Of a stretch of 64,000 nucleotides of DNA, positions 53,649 to 62,657 are shown piece by piece. The stretch is taken from positions 1 to 64,000 of the forward strand of contig REAW01000006.1 in the NCBI GenBank assembly GCA_004293725.1, given 5' to 3'. The first letter of the stretch is position 1; every line of letters starts with the position of its first letter. The position numbers and the translations under genes were made by a program. Source of the DNA: Curvibacter sp. (lineage in GTDB: Bacteria > Pseudomonadota > Gammaproteobacteria > Burkholderiales > Burkholderiaceae_C). The notes under the pieces were generated by a model. It searched no databases. It was given only the letters and a program-made list of their open reading frames with translations, and had not been told where the DNA came from.

Positions 53649-55511
53649 ATGACCCGTCTGCTCCCCCTCAGCCTTGCGATGGCATTCATCACACTGACTT
53701 GCACCGCCCACGCCCAGACACAGTCAGGAAAATCGCCCACCACGCTCAAGGCGGCTGTAGAGCGCGCTGTGCTGCAAAACCCGGAAGTGAAGTACCGTTT
53801 TCACAACTTTGAAGCATCGCAGCAAGAGCGCAAAGCCGCTGAAGGAGCATGGCTCCCCCGGGTCGACGTAGAAGCCGGCGTTTCGTCCAACCGCAGCGTG
53901 AGGCCCTCGCTGGCAAGTGCCAGTACCTACAGCGCCAACCGTGCCAGTATCCAGCTGCGCCAGACATTGTTTGATGGTTTTGCTACCCAAAGTGAAGTTC
54001 GGCGCCTAAGCCACGCGCAACAAGCGTCCTACTACGACCTGCAATCAGCCAGCAACCAGATTGGGTTGGAAACTGCACGAGCCTACTTGGATGTGATTCG
54101 TTACCGCGAACTGGTACAGATGGCCGAAGACAACTTGCTGACCCACCGCGAGGTCTATGGACGCCTGAATCAGAAAGTCCAGGCCGGCGTAGGCCGGCGG
54201 GTAGACCTGGAGCAAGCTGCGGGCCGCATGGCATTGGCCGAATCCAACTGGATTACCGAAGTCAGCAACTTGCACGATGTGTCGGCCCGCTACCAAAGGT
54301 TGGTCGGTGACATCCCAGCCGCCACACTCAGCCCGCCCCCACCCTTGGTGAGCGCCATGCCGCAGGGCATCGAATTTTTGCGCGGTGCAGTGGCCCAGAA
54401 CCCAGATTTTTTGGCATCGGTGTCCACCCTGCGCGCCTACCGTGCCGATATGAACTTACGCAAATCGCCGCACTACCCTACGCTGGAATTCCGTGCTCGC
54501 CAGAGCTTTGAGACCAACCAGAGTGGCGTAAGCGGCGACTACCGCGACTCTGTGCTGGAACTGGTCTTGAATTACAACCTGTTCAGGGGCGGCACAGACG
54601 TTGCCAAGGTCAAGCAGTACGCGGCCAAGCTCAATGTTGCCTTTGACCTGCGCGACAAAGCGTGCCGCGACGTCTGGCAAACAGGGCAAATTGCCTACAA
54701 CGACTCCGTGCGGTTGGGCTCGCAAATCAAACTGTTGCAGCAGCACGAGCTTTCTACCTCCAAAGCCCGGGTGGCTTACCAGCAGCAATTCGACATTGGC
54801 CAACGCTCGTTGCTGGACCTGCTAGACACCGAAAACGAGTACTACCAGGCCCGCCGCGCGCTGGCCAACGCCGAATACGACCTACAGCTTTCACATGCGC
54901 GCGTGTTGGCATCCTCGGGCTCGCTCCTTCAGGCCTTGCAGTTGCGCCCGTTGTCCACTGACCTGCCCAGCACTGCGGGCGGCACCGAGGACAAAGACGA
55001 CCTGATGGAATGCAGTGGCAATATCCTTCCGTCCATCGAAAAAACACCGGTGCCTATGGCGGCTAGCCAGCCTGCGCCCCTTCCTCCACAACCTGTCCCC
55101 GTGGTGGTGGCACCAGTGCCTGCTGCACCTACACCGGTACCAGATCCAGTCGCCCAAGCGTGCACCCGAATTCCTACAGAAGTTCTTACTTGGCTGGCGG
55201 CTTGGAATGCGAAAGACTTCAACAGCTACCTCGGCCATTACGCCGACAACTTCGTCCCTGCCATGGGCCTGAGCCGCAATGCCTGGGAAAGCTTGCGCAA
55301 AAAACGCATCGGCAAGCAAGGTGGAATCCAAGCCGCGATCAGCGACATAGCCCCTCTTGCATGTGACGCCAAAACTGCTGAGGTGTCTTTCAAACAAGAG
55401 TATGGGTCCGTGGATTACCGCGATAGCGTGGAAAAAACCTTGTCCCTTGTACGAGTGGGCGACAGCTGGAAGATCGTTCGCGAAACCGTTACCAAGGGGC
55501 GCACCTTCTAA
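53649..55511 (+). CDS. lapE: TolC-family outer membrane channel (LapE-like) with C-terminal NTF2-like domain
   Basis: This 620-residue protein has a signal peptide (cleavage after TAHA, residue 22) and a TolC-type body to about 440 (LKAAVERAVLQNPEVKYR, LRQTLFDGF, NYNLFRGG, SLLDLLDTENEYYQARR). A Pro/Ala/Val-rich linker spans about 465-500. The last 116 residues form a separate NTF2-like (Cds6-C type) domain: VLTWLAAWNAKDFNSYLGHY, then LRKKRI and SWKIVRE. Ordinary TolC proteins end near 450-480 residues. It should complete the type I machine with LapB and LapC. The extra domain is periplasmic and may bind peptidoglycan or a partner; this is inference. Confidence 0.9.
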   Translation: MTRLLPLSLAMAFITLTCTAHAQTQSGKSPTTLKAAVERAVLQNPEVKYRFHNFEASQQERKAAEGAWLPRVDVEAGVSSNRSVRPSLASASTYSANRASIQLRQTLFDGFATQSEVRRLSHAQQASYYDLQSASNQIGLETARAYLDVIRYRELVQMAEDNLLTHREVYGRLNQKVQAGVGRRVDLEQAAGRMALAESNWITEVSNLHDVSARYQRLVGDIPAATLSPPPPLVSAMPQGIEFLRGAVAQNPDFLASVSTLRAYRADMNLRKSPHYPTLEFRARQSFETNQSGVSGDYRDSVLELVLNYNLFRGGTDVAKVKQYAAKLNVAFDLRDKACRDVWQTGQIAYNDSVRLGSQIKLLQQHELSTSKARVAYQQQFDIGQRSLLDLLDTENEYYQARRALANAEYDLQLSHARVLASSGSLLQALQLRPLSTDLPSTAGGTEDKDDLMECSGNILPSIEKTPVPMAASQPAPLPPQPVPVVVAPVPAAPTPVPDPVAQACTRIPTEVLTWLAAWNAKDFNSYLGHYADNFVPAMGLSRNAWESLRKKRIGKQGGIQAAISDIAPLACDAKTAEVSFKQEYGSVDYRDSVEKTLSLVRVGDSWKIVRETVTKGRTF

Positions 55512-55527
55512 ACAATAAGCACCCAAT

Positions 55528-55555
55528 AAAAAAGCGACCTTCGGGTCGCTTTTTT
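55528..55555. terminator. Bidirectional intrinsic terminator between lapE and ssb
   Basis: The stem AGCGACC/GGTCGCT with a stable TTCG loop is flanked by A-runs and T-runs (AAAAAA..TTTTTT), so it can end transcription from both convergent genes. Confidence 0.9.
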
Positions 55556-55571
55556 ATTCTTGACAAGCTCC

Positions 55572-56075
55572 TTAAAACGGAATGTCGTCATCCATGTCGT
55601 CAAACCCACTGGCGGGCCGTGGTGCAGGCGCCTGACGCGGTGCGGGGGCAGCTGCCGCGGGGCGAGCTGCGGGAAGAGCCATGCGGCGTGGAGGTGGGGC
55701 TCCGCCTTCATCACCGCCATCTGATGGACCGCCCATGCCTTCACGGCCGCCCAGCAATTGCAGTTCCGTGGCCACAATGTCCACGGTGTTCTTTTCAACA
55801 CCGGACTGATCGGTGTATTTGCCGTACTTGAGGCGGCCTTCCACGTAAATCGGGCGGCCTTTTTTCACGTATTCACCGGCAATCTCGGCCAGGCGGTCAT
55901 AAAAAGTGACGCGGTGCCACTCGGTGGTTTCTATGCTTTCGCCAGTGTTCTTGTCCTTGCGCCGGCTGCTGGTGGCCACGCTAACGTTCGCCACTGCCTG
56001 ACCCGAGGGCAGGTAGCGGATTTCGGGGTCGCGACCGCAGTTGCCGACCAGAATGACTTTGTTCACGGATGCCAT
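55572..56075 (-). CDS. ssb: Single-stranded DNA-binding protein
   Basis: This 167-residue protein has an OB-fold at about 1-110 ([38 protein letters not shown]), a Gly/Pro/Ala-rich linker and the conserved acidic tip DDDIPF that recruits replication and repair proteins. It acts as a tetramer on single-stranded DNA. The start was set at MASVNKV; the in-frame extension upstream overlaps the MFS gene. It follows an MFS gene on the same strand by 25 bases. Confidence 0.97.
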   Translation of the reverse strand: MASVNKVILVGNCGRDPEIRYLPSGQAVANVSVATSSRRKDKNTGESIETTEWHRVTFYDRLAEIAGEYVKKGRPIYVEGRLKYGKYTDQSGVEKNTVDIVATELQLLGGREGMGGPSDGGDEGGAPPPRRMALPAARPAAAAPAPRQAPAPRPASGFDDMDDDIPF

Positions 56076-56100
56076 GGTTTTCTCCAGAAAAGTGGGACGA

Positions 56101-57279
56101 TTATGCCGCCCGAGTTGCCACCGGCGCGCGCATAGGCCAAGCCACGGCCAGCCACGCCAGCATGGCCACGGTGCTGGTGGCAAACAGGGCCTGAGGCCCG
56201 GCCGATTTCACCAACCAGCCGCCGATGGCGCCACCAGCAAAAAATCCCAGGGACTGCAAGGTGTTGTAGACCCCCAGGGCCGCGCCCCGGGACGATGCAG
56301 GCGCAACCCGCGAAGCCAGGCTCGGCTGGCTGGCCTCCAGCACATTGAAGCCACAAAAGAACACGAACAGCAGCAGCCCCAGAGCCCAGACGGTCGGCGC
56401 TGCACCACTGCATACCAGCAAGCCCAACTGCACCAGTCCGGTCAGGCCAATGGCGACCAAAAACACCGCACGCAGATAGCCGCGTTTTTCCAGTGGAAAC
56501 AGGGTTGCCCCCATGACAAAGAACGACGCCAACACCGCAGGCAAGTAAACCTGCCAGTGATGGTCACTTGCAAGCCCGGCCTGCACCAGCATGGCGGGCA
56601 GGGCAACCCACATGGCCAGCTGCACCGCGTGCAGCACAAACACGCCAAAATCCAGTCGCAACAGCGCCGGATGGCGCAGCACATCAAGCAACCCACCGCG
56701 TGCCTGGTCCACGTGCTGGACCGGCTCGGGTGGCACCCACCACAGCACGACCGCAATGCCACCCAGTGCAAAGGCCGCAGTCATGGCAAAAAGGCCATGC
56801 AAACCCACATAAGACGCCAGCATGGGGGACAGCACCAGTGACAACGCAAACATAAGCCCGATGCTGGCGCCAATCAGCGCCATGGCCTTGGTGCGCACGA
56901 CGTCACGGGTTTGGTCTGCCAGCAAGGCCGTCACAGCGGCAGAAATGGCCCCAGCGCCCTGCAAGGCGCGCCCTGCCACCAGCCAATGCAACGTAGGCGC
57001 CCATGCCGCCATCGCACTGCCGACGGCAAAAATCACCAGCCCCAGCACCATGACTGGCTTACGCCCAAAGCGGTCAGACGCCATACCGAACGGGATCTGT
57101 AGCAGCCCCTGGGTCAGGCCATAAATCCCCATGGCCATGCCCACCAGCGCCGGATCCTCACCACCAGGGTATTTGCGTGTTTCCAGCGCGAACACTGGCA
57201 ATACCAGAAACAGCCCCAGCATGCGCAGCGCAAAAATCAGCGCCAGCGAGGCGCTAGAGCGCCGCTCCTGCGGCGTCAT
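56101..57279 (-). CDS. MFS transporter (YajR/DHA1-like)
   Basis: This protein of about 392 residues has 12 membrane segments. [18 protein letters not shown] and [27 protein letters not shown] (with motif [12 protein letters not shown]) match the YajR-like efflux group found next to ssb and uvrA in Burkholderiales. The substrate is unknown. The ATG of MTPQERR was used, but a GTG at 57309 (VSAPIDLDT) is a good alternative start. It is divergent from uvrA, with about 130 bases between. Confidence 0.85.
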   Translation of the reverse strand: MTPQERRSSASLALIFALRMLGLFLVLPVFALETRKYPGGEDPALVGMAMGIYGLTQGLLQIPFGMASDRFGRKPVMVLGLVIFAVGSAMAAWAPTLHWLVAGRALQGAGAISAAVTALLADQTRDVVRTKAMALIGASIGLMFALSLVLSPMLASYVGLHGLFAMTAAFALGGIAVVLWWVPPEPVQHVDQARGGLLDVLRHPALLRLDFGVFVLHAVQLAMWVALPAMLVQAGLASDHHWQVYLPAVLASFFVMGATLFPLEKRGYLRAVFLVAIGLTGLVQLGLLVCSGAAPTVWALGLLLFVFFCGFNVLEASQPSLASRVAPASSRGAALGVYNTLQSLGFFAGGAIGGWLVKSAGPQALFATSTVAMLAWLAVAWPMRAPVATRAA

Positions 57280-57409
57280 AGAGGTATCGAGATCAATGGG
57301 GGCGGACACGGCAGGCACTCTCAGGCAATAAAGGCGGCAGAAACCGGAAAGTGACACCGCAACCCGACATTGTCTATCATGGCGGGTTACTCTTCTGGCG
57401 GCCACGAAC

Positions 57410-60400
57410 TTGAACTCTCCCACTAACGACGGCAAAACCCTGGCGGACCGCGAGGATGGCAAGTACCTTGCACGGGCCCTGCAGCAACAAAACATCAGCG
57501 TACGGGGTGCGCGCACCCACAACCTCAAAAACATCGACCTCGACATCCCGCGTAACCAGTTGGTGGTAATTACCGGTTTATCGGGCTCCGGCAAGTCCAG
57601 CCTCGCGTTTGACACCCTGTACGCCGAGGGCCAGCGTCGCTATGTGGAAAGCCTGAGCACCTACGCACGTCAGTTTTTGCAGTTGATGGACAAGCCCGAC
57701 GTGGACATGATCGAGGGCCTGTCGCCCGCCATCAGCATCGAACAAAAGGCTACCAGCCACAACCCGCGCTCCACCGTGGGCACTGTGACCGAGATCCACG
57801 ACTACCTGCGCCTGCTCTTCGCCCGCGCGGGCACTCCGTTTTGCCCGGACCACAACCTGCCGCTGCAAAGCCAGACCGTAAGCCAAATGGTGGACGCCGT
57901 ACTGGCTCTGCCAGAAGATACGCGACTGATGATCTTGGCGCCGCTGGCGCGCGAGAAGAAAGGCGAGTTTCTGGACGTGTTTGCCGACATGCAGGCCCAA
58001 GGCTATGTGCGCTTTCGCATCAATGGCGAAGCAATAGAAGCCGAGAACCTGCCCAAACTCAAAAAGACCGAAAAGCACGACATCGACGTAGTGGTGGACC
58101 GCATCAAGGTGCGCGCCGACCTCAAGCAGCGCCTGGCTGAAAGCTTCGAAGCCGCACTGCGCCTGGCCAGCGGCCGGGCCATTGCGCTGGAGATGGAAAG
58201 CGGCGTTGAGCACTTGTTCAACGCCAAGTTCGCCTGCCCTGTCTGCAGCTATTCCATCAGCGAGCTGGAGCCGCGCCTGTTCTCCTTCAACTCGCCGGTG
58301 GGCGCCTGCCCCAGTTGCGACGGCTTGGGCAACCGCGAGTTTTTTGACACGACCCGTGTGGTGGCCTTCCCCACGCTCAGCCTGGCCAGCGGCGCCATCA
58401 AAGGCTGGGACCGGCGCAACGGCTACTACTTCAGCATGCTGGAGAGTCTGGCCAAGCACTATGCATTCGACATCGAGGCTGGGTTCGAAAGCCTGCCCGA
58501 AGCGGTACAACACGCCATCCTGCACGGCTCGGGCGAAGAAGAGATCAAGTTCAGCTACATCATGGATTCGGGGGCCTCGCAGGGCAAGAAGGTGACCAAG
58601 AAGCATCCCTTCGAAGGCATCATTCCCAACATGCAGCGGCGCTACCGCGAAACTGACTCTGCGTTGGTGCGCGAAGACCTGGGCCGCCTGCGCAGCACCC
58701 AGCCCTGCCCCGACTGCTTTGGCTCGCGCCTGCGCAAGGAAGCGCGCCACGTGAAGGTGGGCGAGGGCGACCAGGCCCGCGCCATCTACGAGATCAGTCG
58801 CGCCACGCTGCGCGAAAGTTTTGAATACTTCAACACCCTGCAAATGCCCGGCGCGCGCGGCGAGATTGCCTCCAAGGTCATCCGGGAAATTGGCCTGCGC
58901 CTCAAGTTTTTGAACGACGTGGGCCTGAACTACCTGAGCCTGGACCGCAGCGCGGAGACGCTGTCGGGCGGGGAAAGCCAGCGTATCCGCCTCGCGTCGC
59001 AAATTGGCTCCGGCCTGACCGGGGTGATGTATGTGCTCGACGAGCCCAGCATCGGCCTGCACCAGCGCGACAACGACCGCCTGATCGGCACGTTGCAGCA
59101 CCTGCGTGACATTGGCAACAGCGTTCTGGTGGTGGAGCACGACGAAGACATGATGCGCGCCGCCGACCATGTGATCGACATGGGTCTCGGGGCAGGCGTG
59201 CACGGTGGCCGTGTGATAGCCCAAGGCACGTTTGCCGAGGTGAAGGCGAACACCGAATCGCTAACCGGCCAGTACTTGGCCAAGACTCTGCAGATTGCTA
59301 TGCCCAAACGCCGTACACCGTGGTTGCCCGTGGTGGAAGAAGCCAAACCGGTCGCCAAAGGCGCTGGCAAGGGCGCACCCAGCAAAGCAGCCTTGGCTTG
59401 GGCCGAGCGGCAGGCTCAGCACATTGCCACCCAAGGCACGTTGCAAGCCATCCGCATCACCGGCGCCACGGGGCACAACCTGAAAGGGGTGAATGTGGAC
59501 TTCCCGGTGGGCCTGCTCACCTGCGTCACCGGCGTGTCCGGCTCCGGCAAATCCACGCTGGTGAACGACACGCTGTACGCCGCAGTCGCGCGCCAGCTCT
59601 ACCGTGCACACGATGAACCCGCGGCACACGAAAGCATCGACGGAATCCAGTATTTCGACAAAGTCATCAACGTCGACCAGTCCCCCATTGGCCGCACACC
59701 GCGCTCCAACCCTGCCACCTACACCGGCCTGTTCACGCCTATTCGCGAGCTGATGGCCGAAGTACCCACCGCACGCGAACGGGGCTACGGCCCAGGCCGC
59801 TTCAGTTTCAACGTAGCCGGTGGCCGCTGCGAGGCTTGCCAGGGCGACGGCATGGTGAAGGTGGAGATGCACTTCCTGCCCGATGTGTATGTGCCCTGCG
59901 ACGTGTGTGTGGGCCAGCGCTACAACCGCGAGACGCTGGAGGTGCTCTACAAGGGCAAGAACATCGCGCAAATTCTGGACATGACGGTGGAAGCGGCTTA
60001 CGAGTTTTTACACGCAGTGCCCACCATTGCGCGCAAGTTGCAAACCCTGCTGGACGTCGGCCTCTCCTACATCCGCCTCGGTCAGGCCGCCACCACACTC
60101 TCTGGCGGCGAGGCACAGCGCGTGAAGCTGGCCTTGGAGCTGTCCAAAAAAGACACCGGCCGCACGCTCTACATCCTGGACGAGCCCACCACCGGCCTGC
60201 ACTTTGCCGACATTGCGTTGCTCCTGAAGGTGCTGCACCAGCTGCGCGACGCGGGCAACACCATCGTCATCATCGAACACAACCTGGACGTCATCAAAAC
60301 CGCTGACTGGCTGATCGACATCGGCCCCGAGGGCGGCGCGGGTGGCGGCCGGGTAGTGGGGGTGGGCACGCCAGAGGACATAGCGGCCAATCCGGATAGC

Positions 60401-60445
60401 CACACGGGGCGGTATTTGAAAGCGCTGCTTGGGGAACAGGGTTAA
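57410..60445 (+). CDS. uvrA: Excinuclease ABC subunit A
   Basis: This 1011-residue damage-recognition ATPase of nucleotide excision repair has two ABC modules. Walker A1 GLSGSGKSS is at 56-64 and Walker A2 GVSGSGKST at 708-716, with signatures LSGGESQR and LSGGEAQR. Zinc-finger cysteines are in [12 protein letters not shown] and [12 protein letters not shown]. It starts with TTG, since no in-frame ATG lies before the conserved [15 protein letters not shown]; the first 25 residues are variable. No clear LexA box is seen upstream. ssb and uvrA neighbour each other here with the MFS gene between. Confidence 0.97.
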   Translation: MNSPTNDGKTLADREDGKYLARALQQQNISVRGARTHNLKNIDLDIPRNQLVVITGLSGSGKSSLAFDTLYAEGQRRYVESLSTYARQFLQLMDKPDVDMIEGLSPAISIEQKATSHNPRSTVGTVTEIHDYLRLLFARAGTPFCPDHNLPLQSQTVSQMVDAVLALPEDTRLMILAPLAREKKGEFLDVFADMQAQGYVRFRINGEAIEAENLPKLKKTEKHDIDVVVDRIKVRADLKQRLAESFEAALRLASGRAIALEMESGVEHLFNAKFACPVCSYSISELEPRLFSFNSPVGACPSCDGLGNREFFDTTRVVAFPTLSLASGAIKGWDRRNGYYFSMLESLAKHYAFDIEAGFESLPEAVQHAILHGSGEEEIKFSYIMDSGASQGKKVTKKHPFEGIIPNMQRRYRETDSALVREDLGRLRSTQPCPDCFGSRLRKEARHVKVGEGDQARAIYEISRATLRESFEYFNTLQMPGARGEIASKVIREIGLRLKFLNDVGLNYLSLDRSAETLSGGESQRIRLASQIGSGLTGVMYVLDEPSIGLHQRDNDRLIGTLQHLRDIGNSVLVVEHDEDMMRAADHVIDMGLGAGVHGGRVIAQGTFAEVKANTESLTGQYLAKTLQIAMPKRRTPWLPVVEEAKPVAKGAGKGAPSKAALAWAERQAQHIATQGTLQAIRITGATGHNLKGVNVDFPVGLLTCVTGVSGSGKSTLVNDTLYAAVARQLYRAHDEPAAHESIDGIQYFDKVINVDQSPIGRTPRSNPATYTGLFTPIRELMAEVPTARERGYGPGRFSFNVAGGRCEACQGDGMVKVEMHFLPDVYVPCDVCVGQRYNRETLEVLYKGKNIAQILDMTVEAAYEFLHAVPTIARKLQTLLDVGLSYIRLGQAATTLSGGEAQRVKLALELSKKDTGRTLYILDEPTTGLHFADIALLLKVLHQLRDAGNTIVIIEHNLDVIKTADWLIDIGPEGGAGGGRVVGVGTPEDIAANPDSHTGRYLKALLGEQG

Positions 60446-60477
60446 GCATCACATGGGCACCTAAGCCCCATGAAACA

Positions 60478-60506
60478 TGCGCGATAAGCTATCATTTTTA
60501 TAGTGC
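60478..60506 (+). repeat. Dispersed short repeat, copy 6 (downstream of uvrA)
   Basis: TGCGCGATAAGCTATC, a T-rich centre, then TATAGTGC. It is a looser match to the repeat pattern, lying in the gap between uvrA and the next gene. Confidence 0.45.
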
Positions 60507-60572
60507 TATACCCTGTTTTGGTTTGCAAATAAAAGCTGCGGATGCCCCAATACCCTGTCGGCATACGCCAGT

Positions 60573-60905
60573 ATGAAGAAGCCGACAAAATCTGAGGTGG
60601 CCATACCGCCACATACCACCCCCCCCGGGACGACTATGCATCCCAACACACCCTCCAGCAAACCACTGACAGCAGACGACATGTCGCGCATTGTCGAGAT
60701 GGCATGGGAAGACCGCACGAGTTTTGACGCGATACAAGCGCAGTTCGAGCTCAACGAAGCAGCGGTGATCGATTTGATGCGCCTGCACATGCGCCCTTCG
60801 TCTTTTCGCATGTGGCGCAAACGGATGGCCGGGCGAACCACCAAGCATGCCGCTTTGCGTACGGCGGTGCATTTGCGCCACCGTGCCCGCCACACGCGGC
60901 AGTAG
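60573..60905 (+). CDS. TIGR03643-type small protein of photolyase clusters
   Basis: This 110-residue, basic, helical protein has the core MSRIVEMAWEDRTSFDAIQ (36-54), then LNEAAVIDLMRLHMRPSSFRMWRKR, which is the recognisable pattern of the TIGR03643 family. The layout suggests a helix-turn-helix-like DNA-binding fold, but no function is known. The family is often found beside cryptochrome/photolyase genes, as here. An alternative start at MHPNTPSSKP (60636) is possible. It is 12 bases upstream of the cryptochrome gene and probably co-transcribed. Confidence 0.8.
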   Translation: MKKPTKSEVAIPPHTTPPGTTMHPNTPSSKPLTADDMSRIVEMAWEDRTSFDAIQAQFELNEAAVIDLMRLHMRPSSFRMWRKRMAGRTTKHAALRTAVHLRHRARHTRQ

Positions 60906-60917
60906 CCAGCACCGTTG

Positions 60918-62474
60918 ATGAGTGGCACGCGGGCTTTGGTGTGGTTCAAGCGCGATCTGCGGGTGCACGACCACGCACCGCTTTTGGCTGCATGTGCACA
61001 CACGCAGGCTCTTGCACTCTTCGTGCTGGAGACAGAGTGGCTGCAAAGTCCGGAGTGTGATGCCAGCCATGTCGACTTTGCACTCACCTGCCTTGGTGAA
61101 CTGCGTGCCGCGCTGGCGCGACGGGGCATGCCCTTGCTGGTGCGGCACGGCAGTGTGGAAGCCGTGCTCACGCAACTGCATGCGACCACTTCTTTCACCC
61201 ATGTGCTTAGCCACGAAGAGACCGGCCCGGGCTGGTCCTACCTGCGTGATCAACAGATTGCCCGCTGGTGCCTTGCACACGGTGTGAATTGGCAGGAGTT
61301 CACCCAGACCGGTGTGGTCCGCCGTCTTCGCAACCGCACTGGTTGGGCGCAGCGCTGGCAGGCCCGAATGGATGCTCCTCTGCATCTGCTGGAGGGCCGT
61401 TTTTGCCCCGCAGTGTCTTTGGACCAGCCGGAACTACCCTCGCTCGCCTGCTTGGGTTTGACACCCCACAACAAAAGCCTGCAGCAGGCCGGTGAAAAAG
61501 CTGCGCGTCGCACACTCCAAAGCTTTTTGCAGGTGCGGGCCTGTGATTACCGCAAAGCACTATCCAGCCCCTTGAGCGCAGAAAGTAGCTGTAGCCGCCT
61601 CAGCCCCCATCTTGCCTTTGGCGCATTGTCCATGCGCACCGTGCATCAAGCCACGGAAGTTGCCATTGCCCAAACGCGAGAGCCGGCCCTCGCCTATGCC
61701 TTGCGCGGCTTCTCGGGGCGGCTGCGGTGGCACTGCCATTTCATGCAGAAACTGGAGGATGAGCCAACCATAGAGTTTCACAACTTTGCCCGGGTGTGTG
61801 ATGGCTTGCGCGAACACGAGTTCAACCACGCGTACTTTGCAGCCTGGTGCGAAGGCCGCACCGGCTACCCCATGGTGGACGCCTGCATACGCTCTTTGCT
61901 TGCTACCGGGTGGCTGAACTTCCGCATGCGCGCCATGCTGGTCAGCTTTGCCAGCTACCACCTGTGGCTTCATTGGCGCCCCACGGGGCAGTTTCTCGCG
62001 CGCCATTTTCTGGACTATGAGCCAGGCATCCACTGGAGCCAGATGCAGATGCAAAGCGGAACCACAGGAATCAACACGCTGCGCATGTATTCACCCACCA
62101 AACAAGCAATGGACCAGGATCCGGAAGGCCTCTTTATCCGCCGCTGGGTGCCTGAGCTGGCCCGGGTTCCCCTGCCCTACCTTGCCGAACCGTGGAAGAT
62201 GGATGCCAGTATTCAACACATGGCGGGCTGCATGATGGGGAAGGACTATCCCTTGCCCATCGTGGATGACAAACAGGCCATGAAAGCTGCCAAAGACCGC
62301 ATGTATGGCCTGCGCGAAACCCGCGAAGCCCGTCAAGAAGCGAGCAGTGTCCAGGCCCGGCATGGCTCCCGCAAGAGCGGCCTTCCGCCATCCACCCAGC
62401 GGCGAGCCACTGCTGCAAAAAGCGTGGCAAAGGTGCCCGCCTCTGCATCCCCCCAGCGCGACTTGTTCGCCTGA
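60918..62474 (+). CDS. Cryptochrome/deoxyribodipyrimidine photolyase family protein
   Basis: This 518-residue flavoprotein has an N-terminal photolyase alpha/beta domain (ALVWFKRDLRVHDHAPL, antenna-binding) and a C-terminal helical FAD-binding domain (SRLSPHLAFGALSMRTVHQA, GRTGYPMVDACIRSLLATGWLNFRMR, HFLDYEPGIHWSQMQMQSG). It uses blue light to repair pyrimidine dimers or to signal. The C-terminal 60 residues are basic and low complexity. It is annotated in relatives as FAD-binding/deoxyribodipyrimidine photolyase; whether it repairs DNA is not known. It is followed by DUF2256. Confidence 0.92.
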   Translation: MSGTRALVWFKRDLRVHDHAPLLAACAHTQALALFVLETEWLQSPECDASHVDFALTCLGELRAALARRGMPLLVRHGSVEAVLTQLHATTSFTHVLSHEETGPGWSYLRDQQIARWCLAHGVNWQEFTQTGVVRRLRNRTGWAQRWQARMDAPLHLLEGRFCPAVSLDQPELPSLACLGLTPHNKSLQQAGEKAARRTLQSFLQVRACDYRKALSSPLSAESSCSRLSPHLAFGALSMRTVHQATEVAIAQTREPALAYALRGFSGRLRWHCHFMQKLEDEPTIEFHNFARVCDGLREHEFNHAYFAAWCEGRTGYPMVDACIRSLLATGWLNFRMRAMLVSFASYHLWLHWRPTGQFLARHFLDYEPGIHWSQMQMQSGTTGINTLRMYSPTKQAMDQDPEGLFIRRWVPELARVPLPYLAEPWKMDASIQHMAGCMMGKDYPLPIVDDKQAMKAAKDRMYGLRETREARQEASSVQARHGSRKSGLPPSTQRRATAAKSVAKVPASASPQRDLFA

Positions 62475-62492
62475 AGCGCAAAGCCTCGGACC

Positions 62493-62657
62493 ATGAAAAA
62501 CGACTTCAAAGGCAACAAGCAGTCATTGCCCAGCAAGCCATGCGCGGTATGCGGTCGCACCATGACATGGCGCAAGGCCTGGGCCAAAAACTGGGAGCAT
62601 GTGCTGTATTGCTCTGATGCCTGTCGCGCGCAAAAGTCCACCAAAAAGAATCCATGA
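62493..62657 (+). CDS. DUF2256 small zinc-finger-like protein
   Basis: This is a 54-residue protein with four cysteines, Cys17-x2-Cys20 (KPCAVCGR) and Cys40-x3-Cys44 (LYCSDACRAQ), typical of DUF2256, and a WRKAWAKNW centre. It probably binds zinc. Its function is unknown. DUF2256 genes are repeatedly found next to photolyase/cryptochrome genes. Its stop overlaps the start of the next gene by 4 bases (ATGA), so the two are translationally coupled. Confidence 0.85.
   Translation: MKNDFKGNKQSLPSKPCAVCGRTMTWRKAWAKNWEHVLYCSDACRAQKSTKKNP

Noticed and set aside
57280-57409. LexA (SOS) box between the MFS gene and uvrA
   Set aside because: No CTGT-N8-ACAG type sequence was found in the gap.
57578-59224. 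548-codon open frame opposite uvrA
   Set aside because: It is antisense to the conserved uvrA coding sequence, and its composition (Ala/Gly/Val/His rich) is that of a shadow frame.
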